A DNA stretch of 64,000 bases, taken from the NCBI RefSeq assembly GCF_031843945.1, contig NZ_JAVTJJ010000002.1, forward strand, positions 620,001 through 684,000. Direction: 5' to 3'. The first letter of the stretch is position 1. Each line of letters begins with the position of its first letter. The notes under the pieces were generated by a model. It saw only the letters and a list, made by a program, of their open reading frames with translations, was not told the origin of the DNA and did not search any database. The stretch is from Paracidovorax sp031843945 (GTDB lineage Bacteria > Pseudomonadota > Gammaproteobacteria > Burkholderiales > Burkholderiaceae_C). Shown here piece by piece: positions 25,941 to 34,960 of the stretch. Position numbers and translations under genes: made by a program.

Positions 25941-27173
25941 TTGCGTTTTTCCTGCTCTTTGGCCCTGACCATTCTGCGCCCCGCACCCTTGTCCTTCCCC
26001 ACCACGCTCTCATTTCGCACCGCCTTGCGCCCGGCGCTCTTTTTCGCCTGCGCGCTGTTGCTGACGGGCTGCGCGGGCACGGGGCAGTCGCTCGCGTACT
26101 ACTGGCAGTCGGTGCGTGGCCACTTGCAGATGATGGGCGCGGCCGAGCCCATTGGCGACTGGGTGGACCGGCCCACCACCAGCGCTGCGCTGCGCGACCG
26201 GCTGGTGCTCGCCCAGCAAGCGCGCAGCTTCGCGGTCACCGAGCTGGGCCTGCCCGACAACGCCAGCTACCGCCGCTACGCCGACCTGGGCCGGCGCGCC
26301 GCCGTGTGGAACGTGGTGGCCGCGGGGCCGTATTCGCTCACGCTGCATACGTGGTGCTTTCCAGTCACCGGCTGCATCGGCTACCGGGGCTACTTCGACG
26401 AGGCCGACGCACGGGCCGAGGCCGCACGCCTGGCAGCGGGCGGGCTGGAGACCAGCGTCTACGGCGTGCCCGCCTATTCCACGCTGGGCTACATGAACTG
26501 GGCTGGCGGCGACCCGCTGCTCAACACCTTCATCGCCTGGCCCGAAGGCGACTTCGTGCGCCTCTTGTTCCACGAACTGGCCCACCAGGTGGTCTACGTG
26601 CAGGGCGACACGCGCTTCAACGAATCGTTCGCCACCGCCGTCGAACGCCTGGGCGTGGAGCGCTGGCTGAGCGAGCGCGCCACGCCCCAGGCCCGTGCCG
26701 ACTTCTCGGCCAGCGAAGCGCGCCGCAGCGCATTCCGCGCACTCACCCGCGACGCGCGTGCCCGCCTGGCCGAGGTTTATGCATCAAAAGTGCCTGCAGC
26801 GCTTGATGGTCAAGCGCAAGCAGCTATGAAAAACATAGCGATGCAGCAGTTTCGCGATGAATACGCCGCGTTGCGCACCCGGTGGCTGGCCGCCGGCGCC
26901 ACGGCACAACAACTCAGCGGGTTGGACCAGTGGGTACAGACCGCCAATAACGCCAGCTTTGGCGCGCAGGCGGCCTACGACGACCTGGTGCCTGCCTTCA
27001 CCGCGCTGTTCGAACGCGAGGGCCGCGACTGGCCCCGCTTTTATGCCGCAGTGCGTGTGCTGGCCGCCCAGCCTCAGGGCGAGCGCGACGCCGCCTTGCG
27101 CGCCCTGCAGCCTGCCGACGCCCCCACCACCACAAGCACCACCACCGCGACCACGGAGACCTCGATTGCCTGA
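25941..27173 (+). CDS. Putative lipoprotein zinc aminopeptidase carrying an in-frame repeat copy
   Basis: About 410 residues. No ATG is available before residue ~55; TTG codons at 25941, 25959 and 25989 are in frame and I use the first, so the start is uncertain. The signal sequence ends in a lipobox (ALLLTGC), predicting an outer-membrane-associated lipoprotein. The gluzincin motif LFHELAHQVVY and the downstream FNESFATAVE fit the putative aminopeptidase family (PF10023 type). Residues near 281-301 are encoded by a copy of the dispersed palindromic repeat, contributing SKVPAALDGQAQAAMKNIA without disrupting the frame. Its last 8 bases overlap the start of the next gene. Confidence 0.78.
   Translation: MRFSCSLALTILRPAPLSFPTTLSFRTALRPALFFACALLLTGCAGTGQSLAYYWQSVRGHLQMMGAAEPIGDWVDRPTTSAALRDRLVLAQQARSFAVTELGLPDNASYRRYADLGRRAAVWNVVAAGPYSLTLHTWCFPVTGCIGYRGYFDEADARAEAARLAAGGLETSVYGVPAYSTLGYMNWAGGDPLLNTFIAWPEGDFVRLLFHELAHQVVYVQGDTRFNESFATAVERLGVERWLSERATPQARADFSASEARRSAFRALTRDARARLAEVYASKVPAALDGQAQAAMKNIAMQQFRDEYAALRTRWLAAGATAQQLSGLDQWVQTANNASFGAQAAYDDLVPAFTALFEREGRDWPRFYAAVRVLAAQPQGERDAALRALQPADAPTTTSTTTATTETSIA
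26783..26840. repeat. Dispersed palindromic repeat, copy D, inside a coding sequence
   Basis: AGCGCTTGATG, two bases, CAAGCGCAAGCAGCTATG and a closing ATAGC match copies B and C. The left side TCAAAAGTGCC matches copy H. It lies wholly within the aminopeptidase gene and is read through in frame. Confidence 0.85.
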
Positions 27174-27492
27174 CATCCACATCCACCGCCCCCACGCACT
27201 GGGCCTGCCCGAAGCGCGCCGCATCGCCGGCCTCTGGGCGCAGAAGGCGCAAGCCAAGTTCGACATGGAATGCACCTACACGGAAGCTGCAGCGCCAGCA
27301 GCAGACAGCGCCACGGCGGCGGCCGACACGCTGCACTTTCGCCGCCCCGGCATCGAAGGCACGCTGCAGGTCCTGGGCGACCGGTTCGAGTTGCAGGCGG
27401 AACTCGGCTTTCTGTTTGCAGCGTTCAAGGAGCGCATCAAGGACGAGATCGAAGGCCAATTCGACAAGCTGCTGGCCGCACGGGCGGCCTGA
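27166..27492 (+). CDS. Polyhydroxyalkanoic acid granule-region family protein
   Basis: 108 residues. The start is a TTG at 27166 (MPDIHIHRPHALGLPEARR), supported by CGGAGAC seven bases upstream and by the family's characteristic ADIHIxRxHxLGLxxAR opening; it overlaps the aminopeptidase stop by 8 bp. The C-terminal part (ELGFLFAAFKERIKDEIEGQ) is the conserved end of PHA_gran_rgn proteins, small cytosolic proteins of uncertain role often found near polyhydroxyalkanoate genes. No PHA synthesis genes are in this window. Confidence 0.82.
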   Translation: MPDIHIHRPHALGLPEARRIAGLWAQKAQAKFDMECTYTEAAAPAADSATAAADTLHFRRPGIEGTLQVLGDRFELQAELGFLFAAFKERIKDEIEGQFDKLLAARAA

Positions 27493-27530
27493 AACGGCCT
27501 GAAGCCGCCGAAAGGCAAGGCCGCAGAACG

Positions 27531-27562
27531 AAAAAACCCGCGCGCCCTGTGTGGGCGGCGGG
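27531..27562 (-). terminator. Rho-independent terminator of the acyl-CoA-binding protein gene
   Basis: On the minus strand a GC stem (CCCGC-CGCCC, loop ACACA, GGGCG-C-GCGGG) is followed by six T. It lies 43 bp beyond the stop of the acyl-CoA-binding protein gene, which converges with the PHA-region gene. Confidence 0.85.
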
Positions 27563-27604
27563 GCTCGGACTCCGATGAAATCAGCGTCTGATCAACTCAT
27601 CAGC

Positions 27605-27859
27605 TCAGCTCAACGACTCGATCAGATCGATGTACTGCTGGCGCGCGGCATCGCCCTCGGTGCCCTTGAGCTTTTCCCACGCGTCCCACTTGGCGCGGCC
27701 CACCACGTCGGAAAAGCTGGGTTTCTTCTCGCTGTTGTCGCCCACCGTGGCCTGCTTGTACAGCGCGTAGATCTTCAACAGCGTGGGGTTGTCGGGGCGT
27801 TCGCTCAGGTTCTTGGACTGGGCCACGGAGGCTTCGAACGCTGCATTCAGGTCAGACAT
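27605..27859 (-). CDS. Acyl-CoA-binding protein
   Basis: 84 residues, the standard ACBP length. This four-helix cytosolic protein binds long-chain acyl-CoA esters. Family signatures are present: FEASVAQSKNLSERPDN, LLKIYALYKQATVGDNSEKK with the ligand-contacting Tyr and Lys residues, and RAKWDAWEKLKGTEGDAARQQYI. ACBP is common in this group of bacteria; the two acyl-CoA ligases and the PHA-region gene in the window are consistent with active CoA-ester metabolism, though no direct link is shown. Confidence 0.95.
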   Translation of the reverse strand: MSDLNAAFEASVAQSKNLSERPDNPTLLKIYALYKQATVGDNSEKKPSFSDVVGRAKWDAWEKLKGTEGDAARQQYIDLIESLS

Positions 27860-27980
27860 AGAAAACGGGTCTCCGCAAAGTGGGGGTCGAAAAACAAGGA
27901 TCTTAAAACCGCCTGGATCGGCCCGGCGTTGCGCAGGCGACCACAGGGCTCAGAAAAGTCGTTGCAAGAGCGGGCTTTTT

Positions 27981-29804
27981 TCAAAAGCTCTCCCAGTCGG
28001 CCTCTGGCTGGGTGCGTGCGGCGGGCTGCGCGGCGGGGCGGGAGACCAGCGCCAGCGACGGCTTGTGCGCGGCAGCCGGCGCATGCGCACTGCGGGCCGC
28101 TGCCGTCGCCACCGGGGCGCGCACAGCGGAACCGCGGGCCGATGACGAAGCGGCAGGCGGCGCACCACGCGAAGCCGGCGCCGCAGCAGCCGATGCCTGC
28201 ACCGCGCGCAGGCCATGCGCCGCGGCCGGCGCCGCCACACCTTCTTCATCGCCCAGGCGGAACACGGCGGTGGCGCGCACCAATTCGCGCGCCTGGGCGC
28301 TCAGGCTGCTGGCGGCGGCGGCCATTTCCTCGACCAGGGCGGCGTTCTGCTGCGTGGCCTGGTCGACATGCACGATGGCCTCGCTGATCTGGTCCACGCC
28401 CGCGCTCTGCTCGGCGCTGGCGGCGCTGATCTCGCCCATCAGGTCGGTCGCGCGGCGGATGGAGGCCACCACCTCGTCCATCGTGCGACCGGCCTTGTCC
28501 ACCAGCTCGCTGCCGCGCTCCACGCGCTGCACGCTGTCGTGGATGAGCTGCTTGATCTCCTTGGCCGCATCGGCGCTGCGCTGGGCCAGGCTGCGCACTT
28601 CCGACGCCACCACGGCGAAGCCCCGGCCCTGCTCGCCCGCACGCGCGGCTTCGACCGCGGCGTTCAGCGCGAGGATGTTGGTCTGGAAGGCAATGCCGTC
28701 GATCACGCCGATGATCTCGCCAATGCGGTTGCTGCTGTCCTGAATGCCGCGCATGGTCTGCACCACCTCGGCCACCACCACGCCGCCCTCTTCGGCCACC
28801 GTCGATGCGGTACGGGCCAACTCGTTGGCGCGGCGGGCGCTGTCGGCGTTCTGGCGCACGGTGGAGCCCAGCTCTTCCATCGAGGCTGCTGTCTGCTGCA
28901 GCGCCGAGGCCTGGCGTTCGGTGCGTGCCGACAGATCGTGGTTGCCCGCGTCGATCTCGCTGCTGGCTCCCGACACGCCGTGCGCGCTGCTGCGCACCGT
29001 GCGCACCACTTGCGCCAGCTGCCCGCTCATGGTGGACATGGCCGCCATGATGCTGCCGGTGTCGCCCTGGCGCAGCGGAATGCGCGCGGCCAGGTCGCCG
29101 CCCGCCACCGCGTCGGCCGCGTGGCGCAGCTGCGCGGGATCGCCGCCCAGCTGCCGCACCACCGAGCGCAGGTACAGGCCCAGACCCACCAGGCAGGCGG
29201 CCAGCACCACCATGGCGCTCAGGGTCAACGCGCGGTCGGTGCCGGCCAGCTCCTTGACCTCGTTGATGCGCTCGGAAAGACGCTCGCCCTGCCGGTCTTT
29301 CTCGGCGCCCAGCGGGGCCAGCAGGCGGTTGCGCGCGGGAATGGTCTGGTCCACCAGATAGGCGAAGGCGTCTTCCTTGCGGCCTTCGCGGATGAGCTGA
29401 ATGTTGCGCTCGCCGGTCGTCCAGAACTCCTGCATCAGCACGGGCAGCGGTGCGTAGGCCCGCCGGCCGTCGTCGGAGATCATGCCGTCACCGAATTCCT
29501 GCAGCGTGTGCTGCAGCAGTTGCCGCTTCTCGCCGATGTCGGCCAGCGTGGCATCCAGCTCTTGCGGAGTGCGCGACAAAATGGCGTGGCGAACCTGTAG
29601 CGATACACGGGTGACGTTCAGTTCCATGGCCGCGATGCGCTGCAGCTGCGGCACGTTGTAGGAGCGCACCAGCTCCGCATCAGAGATGAGCCGGCCCATC
29701 ATGAGCCAGATGGATGCCGCCATCGCCGCCAGCAGCAGCAAGAGAGCCAGGTTGATTGTGTTGAGGCGGCGCGCAAGCGTCGCACGGGGCAGAACATGGT
29801 TCAT
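27981..29804 (-). CDS. Methyl-accepting chemotaxis protein
   Basis: 607 residues. Transmembrane helix 1 is near 13-35 and a four-helix-bundle sensor spans about 40-190 (MELNVTRVSLQVRHAILSR opens it). Helix 2, HAMP and the signalling domain follow, with tip GIAFQTNILALNAAVEAARA and ASEVRSLAQRSADAAKEIK. The Ala/Pro-rich tail ends TQPEADWESF, which resembles the aromatic-containing C-terminal CheR/CheB tethers (WxxF type). It is paralogous to the chemoreceptor at 7.0-8.8 kb, but that copy lacks such a tail. Confidence 0.93.
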   Translation of the reverse strand: MNHVLPRATLARRLNTINLALLLLLAAMAASIWLMMGRLISDAELVRSYNVPQLQRIAAMELNVTRVSLQVRHAILSRTPQELDATLADIGEKRQLLQHTLQEFGDGMISDDGRRAYAPLPVLMQEFWTTGERNIQLIREGRKEDAFAYLVDQTIPARNRLLAPLGAEKDRQGERLSERINEVKELAGTDRALTLSAMVVLAACLVGLGLYLRSVVRQLGGDPAQLRHAADAVAGGDLAARIPLRQGDTGSIMAAMSTMSGQLAQVVRTVRSSAHGVSGASSEIDAGNHDLSARTERQASALQQTAASMEELGSTVRQNADSARRANELARTASTVAEEGGVVVAEVVQTMRGIQDSSNRIGEIIGVIDGIAFQTNILALNAAVEAARAGEQGRGFAVVASEVRSLAQRSADAAKEIKQLIHDSVQRVERGSELVDKAGRTMDEVVASIRRATDLMGEISAASAEQSAGVDQISEAIVHVDQATQQNAALVEEMAAAASSLSAQARELVRATAVFRLGDEEGVAAPAAAHGLRAVQASAAAAPASRGAPPAASSSARGSAVRAPVATAAARSAHAPAAAHKPSLALVSRPAAQPAARTQPEADWESF

Positions 29805-29993
29805 AAATTCCCTCTCCTGGACACCTCTTGTGGATCCGTCCTACACCGCTGCCATGGCCACGCGTGTAGTGCAGCTGGCCGTAAATACCGCCTGAACCAT
29901 TGTTGGTGGTGCCGCTGCAAAAAGCCATCCCTCCTAGAGGCGGGGCGTGCCACAGGATGGAAAGTGCCACCTTACCCATGACACTCCGGACGC

Positions 29994-30028
29994 AAAAAAG
30001 GGGCGGTGGCGCCATGCGCCACCGCCCC
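29994..30028 (-). terminator. Rho-independent terminator of the M20 hydrolase gene
   Basis: GGGGCGGTGGCG (30000-30011) pairs with CGCCACCGCCCC (30017-30028) and, read on the minus strand, is followed by six T. It lies 37 bp past the M20 hydrolase stop. Confidence 0.93.
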
Positions 30029-30064
30029 GATGCTGTCGCAGATGCGACGGCCCTACGACTTGAA

Positions 30065-31270
30065 TCAGGCCGTGCGGGCCGCGAGCCAGCCCTGGGCCAG
30101 CTGCACCCAATAGGTGGCACCCAGAGGAATCAGGTCATCGTTGAAGTCGTAGCTGGGGTTGTGCAGCGTGCATGGCCCGCCACCATGGCCCATGGCGCGG
30201 TGGTCGCCATCGCCGTTGGCAATGAAGCAATAGGCGCCGGGCTTGGCCTGCAGCATGAAGGCAAAGTCTTCGGCGCCCATGGTGGGCTCTTGCGGCACCA
30301 CGTTGGCCTCGCCCACGATGCCCTGCATCACCTTGCGCGCAAACTCGGCCTCGGCTGGCGAATTCACCGTGGGCGGGTAGTTGCGCACGAACTCGAACTC
30401 GCAGGTGGCTTCATGCGCGGCGCAGGTGTGCTCGGCCACCTGCTTCATGCGGCGCTCGATCATGTCCAGCACCTCGATGGAGAAGGTGCGCACCGTGCCC
30501 TGCAGCTCGCAACTGTCGGGCACCACGTTGGTGGCCTCGCCGGTGTGGATCATCGTGACCGAGATCACGCCCGCATCGACCGGCTTCTTGTTGCGGCTGA
30601 TGATGTTCTGGAACGCCTGCACCATCAGGCAGGCCACCGGCACGGGGTCGGTGCCCATGTGCGGCATGGCAGCATGGCTGCCCTTGCCGCGGATGACGAT
30701 CTTGAATTCGTTGCTCGACGCCATCACCGGGCCGGGGCTCACGGCGAACTGGCCGGCCTTCATACCGGGCCAGTTGTGCATGCCGAACACGGCCTGCATC
30801 GGGAACTGCTCGAACAGGCCGTCCTTGATCATCTCGCGCGCGCCGCCGCCGCCCTCTTCCGCCGGCTGGAAGATCAGGTAGACAGTGCCGTCGAAGTCGC
30901 GGTGCTTGGCAAAGTGCTGCGCCGCCGCCAGCAGCATGGCCGTGTGGCCATCGTGGCCGCAGGCGTGCATCTTGCCGGCATGCTTGCTGGCGTGTTCGAA
31001 GGTGTTGAACTCGGTGATCGGCAGCGCGTCGATGTCCGCGCGCAGGCCGATGCCGTGGCCCGAGGCCCCGCCGTCGCGCCCGTGCACGATGCCTACGACG
31101 CCGGTGGTGCCCATGCCGCGGTGGATGGGAATGCCCCATTCGGTGAGCTTGGCCGCTACCAGATCGGCGGTGCGCACCTCTTCATAACAAAGTTCAGGAT
31201 GGGCGTGGATGTCGCGCCGCAGCGCCGCAATGGAGGCGGCCTCAGTAACGATGGAGTCGATGACTTTCAT
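30065..31270 (-). CDS. M20-family amidohydrolase, hippurate hydrolase/N-acyl amino acid hydrolase type
   Basis: 401 residues. It is a cytosolic metal-dependent hydrolase cleaving N-acyl or N-benzoyl amino acids. Metal-binding and catalytic motifs are intact: RRDIHAHPEL, LRADIDALPI, MHACGHDGHTAML, FQPAEEGGGGAREMI and GMHNWPG. The dimerisation (lid) domain spans roughly 185-300, and PTMGAEDFAFML contains the late metal ligand region. The gene stands alone with its own terminator. Substrate choice within the family cannot be read from sequence. Confidence 0.93.
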   Translation of the reverse strand: MKVIDSIVTEAASIAALRRDIHAHPELCYEEVRTADLVAAKLTEWGIPIHRGMGTTGVVGIVHGRDGGASGHGIGLRADIDALPITEFNTFEHASKHAGKMHACGHDGHTAMLLAAAQHFAKHRDFDGTVYLIFQPAEEGGGGAREMIKDGLFEQFPMQAVFGMHNWPGMKAGQFAVSPGPVMASSNEFKIVIRGKGSHAAMPHMGTDPVPVACLMVQAFQNIISRNKKPVDAGVISVTMIHTGEATNVVPDSCELQGTVRTFSIEVLDMIERRMKQVAEHTCAAHEATCEFEFVRNYPPTVNSPAEAEFARKVMQGIVGEANVVPQEPTMGAEDFAFMLQAKPGAYCFIANGDGDHRAMGHGGGPCTLHNPSYDFNDDLIPLGATYWVQLAQGWLAARTA

Positions 31271-31405
31271 GGGTGACGGGTTCCTTGGCTTGAGACTTGA
31301 AGTCTAGGCCCGGGGCGCACTGCGCGCCATGCGGGGTTATTCGGACCCGGAACCCTCAGCAGGAATCACGCCAGTGATCACCCCGCCGCGGAGCGGCGGC
31401 ACAGG

Positions 31406-32542
31406 TCAGACGCGCACTCGGCCGTCGCCGGTCAGCATCGACATCTCGACGAAGCGCGAACCCGCATGGCTGTTGGCTCCATAGGCCAGCGCAAAGCCCG
31501 ACACGCCCTGCGGGCCGATGCCTTCGAGCGCGTTGATGAGCGCATCGCGCGTGGGCCGGTCCCCCGCGCGGCGCAGCCCCTCGCCGAAGACGCGCGCGGC
31601 CAGGTAGCCTTCCATGCTGGAGTAGTTGGCCTGCACCTTGCCATCCTTCTTCAGGGCTTCCTGGAATTCGCGCGTGATCTGCTTGGTGGTCTGGAAGGGC
31701 GAAGGCATGACCTGCGACACCACCACGCCCGCGCCGTCCTTGCCCAGCGCATCGGCCAGCGCCTGGGTGCCGACGAACGACAGGTTGTAGAACGTGCCGC
31801 CGTAACCGGCCTTGCGGGCAGCACGAATGAAGGCCGCCGCCGCCGCATAGGTGCACACCATGACTATGGCCTCTGGCTTGGCGGCCACCAAGGTCTTCAC
31901 GGCAGCGTCCACGTCGACCGAATTGCGCTCCACCGTGGCCAGCGCGACGGGCGTGAGCTGCTGCTCGGTCAGCGCGCGCGTCATGCCGTCCAGCCCGGCC
32001 TTGCCGTAGGCATCGTTCTGGTGCAGCACCGCGATCTTGCGCAGATGCAGATTGGTCAGCTGGCGGGCGATCAAGGCGGTTTCGTCGTTGTAGGACGCGC
32101 GCACATGGAACACCAGCCGGTTGAAAGGCTGGCGCAGCGATTCGGCGCCGGTGAGCGGCGCGAAGAACGGCAGCTTGGCTTGCGTGGCCAGCGGCAGCGC
32201 GGCCAGGCTGGTGGCCGTGCCCAGGTAGCCAAACAGCGCAAACACGTCGTCGGCGATGAACTTGCGGGTGTTGGCGGCGCAGCGCTCGGGCTCGTAGCCG
32301 TCGTCCAGCGTGCGCAGCTCAATCGGCCGGCGGCCGGACTGGGCGTTGTACTGGTCGAAATACAGCTTGGCGCCCAGCTGGAACTGCGTGCCCAGTTGTG
32401 CCGCAGGGCCCGACAACGCGGCCGACTGGCCCAGCACCAGGGGCGCGTCGCCCTGTGCCCGAACGGAGGTGAAACCGGCCAGCGCCGCAGCGCCTAAGCC
32501 GACGGAAAACTGCCTGCGACCCCAAAGCGGTTTTTGCTTCAT
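31406..32542 (-). CDS. Orphan HAAT-family periplasmic binding protein
   Basis: 378 residues from ATG 32542. A Tat-type signal (GRRQFSVGLGAAALAGF) precedes a type I periplasmic-binding fold (LVLGQSAALSGPAAQLGTQF). No permease or ATPase genes are next to it, so it may feed a transporter encoded elsewhere or act as a sensory ligand carrier. It is divergent from the molybdopterin oxidoreductase gene across about 130 bp. Confidence 0.88.
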   Translation of the reverse strand: MKQKPLWGRRQFSVGLGAAALAGFTSVRAQGDAPLVLGQSAALSGPAAQLGTQFQLGAKLYFDQYNAQSGRRPIELRTLDDGYEPERCAANTRKFIADDVFALFGYLGTATSLAALPLATQAKLPFFAPLTGAESLRQPFNRLVFHVRASYNDETALIARQLTNLHLRKIAVLHQNDAYGKAGLDGMTRALTEQQLTPVALATVERNSVDVDAAVKTLVAAKPEAIVMVCTYAAAAAFIRAARKAGYGGTFYNLSFVGTQALADALGKDGAGVVVSQVMPSPFQTTKQITREFQEALKKDGKVQANYSSMEGYLAARVFGEGLRRAGDRPTRDALINALEGIGPQGVSGFALAYGANSHAGSRFVEMSMLTGDGRVRV

Positions 32543-32635
32543 GGTGAAATGCCCTGATCCCGATTGATTGAATGGATGGTGTCCATGGTCGGCCGTTGGC
32601 TCGACTGGCGACACCCTCCTCTCGCCGGGCGAGTG

Positions 32636-32647
32636 TAACGAACGTTA
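32636..32647. promoter_or_regulatory. Short palindrome in a divergent intergenic region
   Basis: TAACG, two bases, CGTTA forms a perfect 5-bp-arm inverted repeat 25 bp upstream of the molybdopterin oxidoreductase start. It could be an operator shared with the divergent binding-protein gene, but a 12-bp palindrome is weak evidence. Confidence 0.3.
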
Positions 32648-32672
32648 ACAAGAACCCAGATTCCCTCACACC

Positions 32673-34772
32673 ATGACTGCGACGCCCGCCGCCACCCCCG
32701 CCGCATCGGCCCCTGCATCCGCTCTGCACCAGGTGCGCGGCGCCTGCCCGCACGACTGCCCCGATACCTGCGCGCTGATCACCACCGTCGACAACGGCGT
32801 CGCCGTGCGGGTGCAGGGCAACCCGGCCCATGCGCACACCGAGGGCGTGCTGTGCGCCAAGGTGTCCAAATATGCAGAGCGCACCAACCATGCAGAGCGC
32901 CTGCTGACGCCCCTGAAGCGCACCGGCCCCAAGGGCCCGGGCGGGCGGTTCGAGCCCGTGGGCTGGGACGAGGCGCTGGACGACATCGCGCAGCGCCTGG
33001 GCGCCATCGCCGCCCGCGCGCCCGAGGCCATCCTGCCCTACAGCTACGCCGGCACCATGGGCCTGGTGCAGGGCGAAAGCATGGACCGCCGCTTTTTCAA
33101 CCGCCTGGGCGCCTCGCAACTGGGGCGCACCATTTGCGCGGCCGCTGGCGGCGAGGGCCTGACGCAGACGCTGGGCGGCAAGGTGGGCATGAAGGTGGAG
33201 TGGTTCGCCGAATCGAAGCTGATCCTGATCTGGGGCAGCAACTCCATCGGCAGCAACCTGCACTTCTGGCGCTACGCCCAGCAGGCCAAGCGCGACGGCG
33301 CGCGGCTGGTGTGCATCGACCCGCGCAAGACCGAGACGGCCGACAAGTGCCATGAGCACCTGCAGCTGCTGCCCGGCACCGACGCGGCGCTGGCGCTGGC
33401 ACTGATGCACGAGCTGATTGCCCACGACTGGCTGGACCACGACTACATCGCGCGCCACACGGTGGGCTGGGAGGGCCTGCGCGAGCGCGCCCTGCAATGG
33501 CCGCCCGAGCGCGCCGCGCAAGTGTGCGGCCTGCCCGTGGAGCAGATCCGCCAGCTGGCGCGCGACTACGGCACCACGCGCCCCGCCGCCATTCGCCTGA
33601 ACTACGGCATGCAGCGCGTGCGCGGCGGCGGCAACGCCACCCGCGCGGTCGCCTGCCTGCCGGCGCTGGTGGGCGCCTGGCGCCACCGGGCGGGCGGGCT
33701 GCTGATGTCGAGCTCGGGCCAGTTTCCGGTGCAGCGCGCGGCGCTGCAGCGCCCCGATCTGGTGCCCGGCGGCCGCGCACCGCGCACGGTGAACATGTCC
33801 ACCATCGGCGACGACCTGCTGCGGCCCGCATCGGCCGAGTTCGGCCCGCGCATCGACGCGCTGATCGTCTACAACAGCAACCCCGTGGCGGTGGCGCCCG
33901 ATTCGGGCAAGGTGGTGCAGGGCTTCGCGCGGGACGACCTCTTCACCGTGGTGCTGGAGCACTTCCAGACCGACACCGCCGACTACGCCGACTACGTGCT
34001 GCCCGCCACCACGCAGCTGGAACACTGGGACGTGCACGTGGCCTACGGCCATACCGACGTGCTGCTGAACCGCCCGGCGGTCGCACCGATGGGCCAGGCA
34101 CTGTCCAACACGCAGATCTTTCGCGACCTGGCCGCGCGCATGGGTTTTGCCGATGCCTGCTTTGCCGACACCGACGAAGACCTGTGCCGGCAGGCCTACG
34201 GCAGCCATGTGGACTTCCAGCAGCTACTGGACCAGGGCTTCGCCACTCTGGCGGTGCCCGATGCGCCCTACGCGGAGGGCGGCTTTCCCACCCCGTCGGG
34301 CCGCTGCGAGTTCTACAGCGAGCGCCTGGCCGCGCAGGGGCTCGACCCATTGCCCGACCACCTTCCCAACCGCGAAACGCCGGGCAGCTCGGCCGCCTAC
34401 CCGCTGGCGATGATCTCGCCGCCGGCGCGCAACTTTCTCAATTCCACCTTCGTGAACGTGACCAGCCTGCGCAATATCGAAACCCGCCCAGTACTGGAGA
34501 TCCACCCCGACGACGCCGCCCCGCGCGGCATTGCCGACGGCAGCCTGGTGCGCGTGTTCAACGACCGGGGCAGCTACGAATGCCATGCCACCGTCAGCCT
34601 GCGCGCGCGCCCTGGCGTGGTCAACGGCCTGGGCATCTGGTGGCGCAAATTCGGCGCGAACGGCACCAACGTGAACGAGCTGACCAGCCAGGCGCTGACC
34701 GACCTGGGTGCCGCGCCCACGTTCTATGACTGCGTGGTGCAGGTCGAAGCCAGAGCCGACGCCAACGCCTGA
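32673..34772 (+). CDS. Molybdopterin-dependent oxidoreductase
   Basis: 699 residues, DMSO-reductase superfamily. An N-terminal 4Fe-4S motif (CPHDCPDTC and a fourth Cys in GVLCAK) is followed by the molybdopterin-binding domains (LILIWGSNSIGSNLHFWRY, VCIDPRKTETADK) and the C-terminal dinucleotide-binding domain (LEIHPDDAAPRGIADGSLV). No Tat signal is seen, so it is probably cytosolic. There is no adjacent ferredoxin-like or membrane-anchor subunit and no cofactor gene, so the electron partner is unknown. A strong terminator follows. Confidence 0.88.
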   Translation: MTATPAATPAASAPASALHQVRGACPHDCPDTCALITTVDNGVAVRVQGNPAHAHTEGVLCAKVSKYAERTNHAERLLTPLKRTGPKGPGGRFEPVGWDEALDDIAQRLGAIAARAPEAILPYSYAGTMGLVQGESMDRRFFNRLGASQLGRTICAAAGGEGLTQTLGGKVGMKVEWFAESKLILIWGSNSIGSNLHFWRYAQQAKRDGARLVCIDPRKTETADKCHEHLQLLPGTDAALALALMHELIAHDWLDHDYIARHTVGWEGLRERALQWPPERAAQVCGLPVEQIRQLARDYGTTRPAAIRLNYGMQRVRGGGNATRAVACLPALVGAWRHRAGGLLMSSSGQFPVQRAALQRPDLVPGGRAPRTVNMSTIGDDLLRPASAEFGPRIDALIVYNSNPVAVAPDSGKVVQGFARDDLFTVVLEHFQTDTADYADYVLPATTQLEHWDVHVAYGHTDVLLNRPAVAPMGQALSNTQIFRDLAARMGFADACFADTDEDLCRQAYGSHVDFQQLLDQGFATLAVPDAPYAEGGFPTPSGRCEFYSERLAAQGLDPLPDHLPNRETPGSSAAYPLAMISPPARNFLNSTFVNVTSLRNIETRPVLEIHPDDAAPRGIADGSLVRVFNDRGSYECHATVSLRARPGVVNGLGIWWRKFGANGTNVNELTSQALTDLGAAPTFYDCVVQVEARADANA

Positions 34773-34820
34773 CAGCTGCTGCCCAGCGAGCGCCATGCGC
34801 TCGCCAGTCCGCGCCCGTGC

Positions 34821-34847
34821 CGCCTTGGCGCAAGGCGCTTTTTTTTT
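34821..34847 (+). terminator. Rho-independent terminator after the molybdopterin oxidoreductase gene
   Basis: CGCCTT and AAGGCG pair around GGCGC and are followed by C and nine T. It separates the oxidoreductase from the heat-shock genes. Confidence 0.85.
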
Positions 34848-34859
34848 GCATCGAACCCT

Positions 34860-34886
34860 CTTGAAAAGGTGCTGGCGGCTGCTAAT
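34860..34886 (+). promoter_or_regulatory. Possible sigma-32 promoter of the hsp20 pair
   Basis: CTTGAAA (34860-34866) is an exact sigma-32 -35 element. Twelve bases later the sequence CTGCTAAT is a poor -10 match. It lies about 75 bp upstream of the first Hsp20 start. Confidence 0.4.
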
Positions 34887-34960
34887 TCAGTCACCGGAAG
34901 CGCCGCAGACGACTCCGGCCTTCCGCAGTTGTCAACCATCGATTCAAGGAGGTTTTCGCC

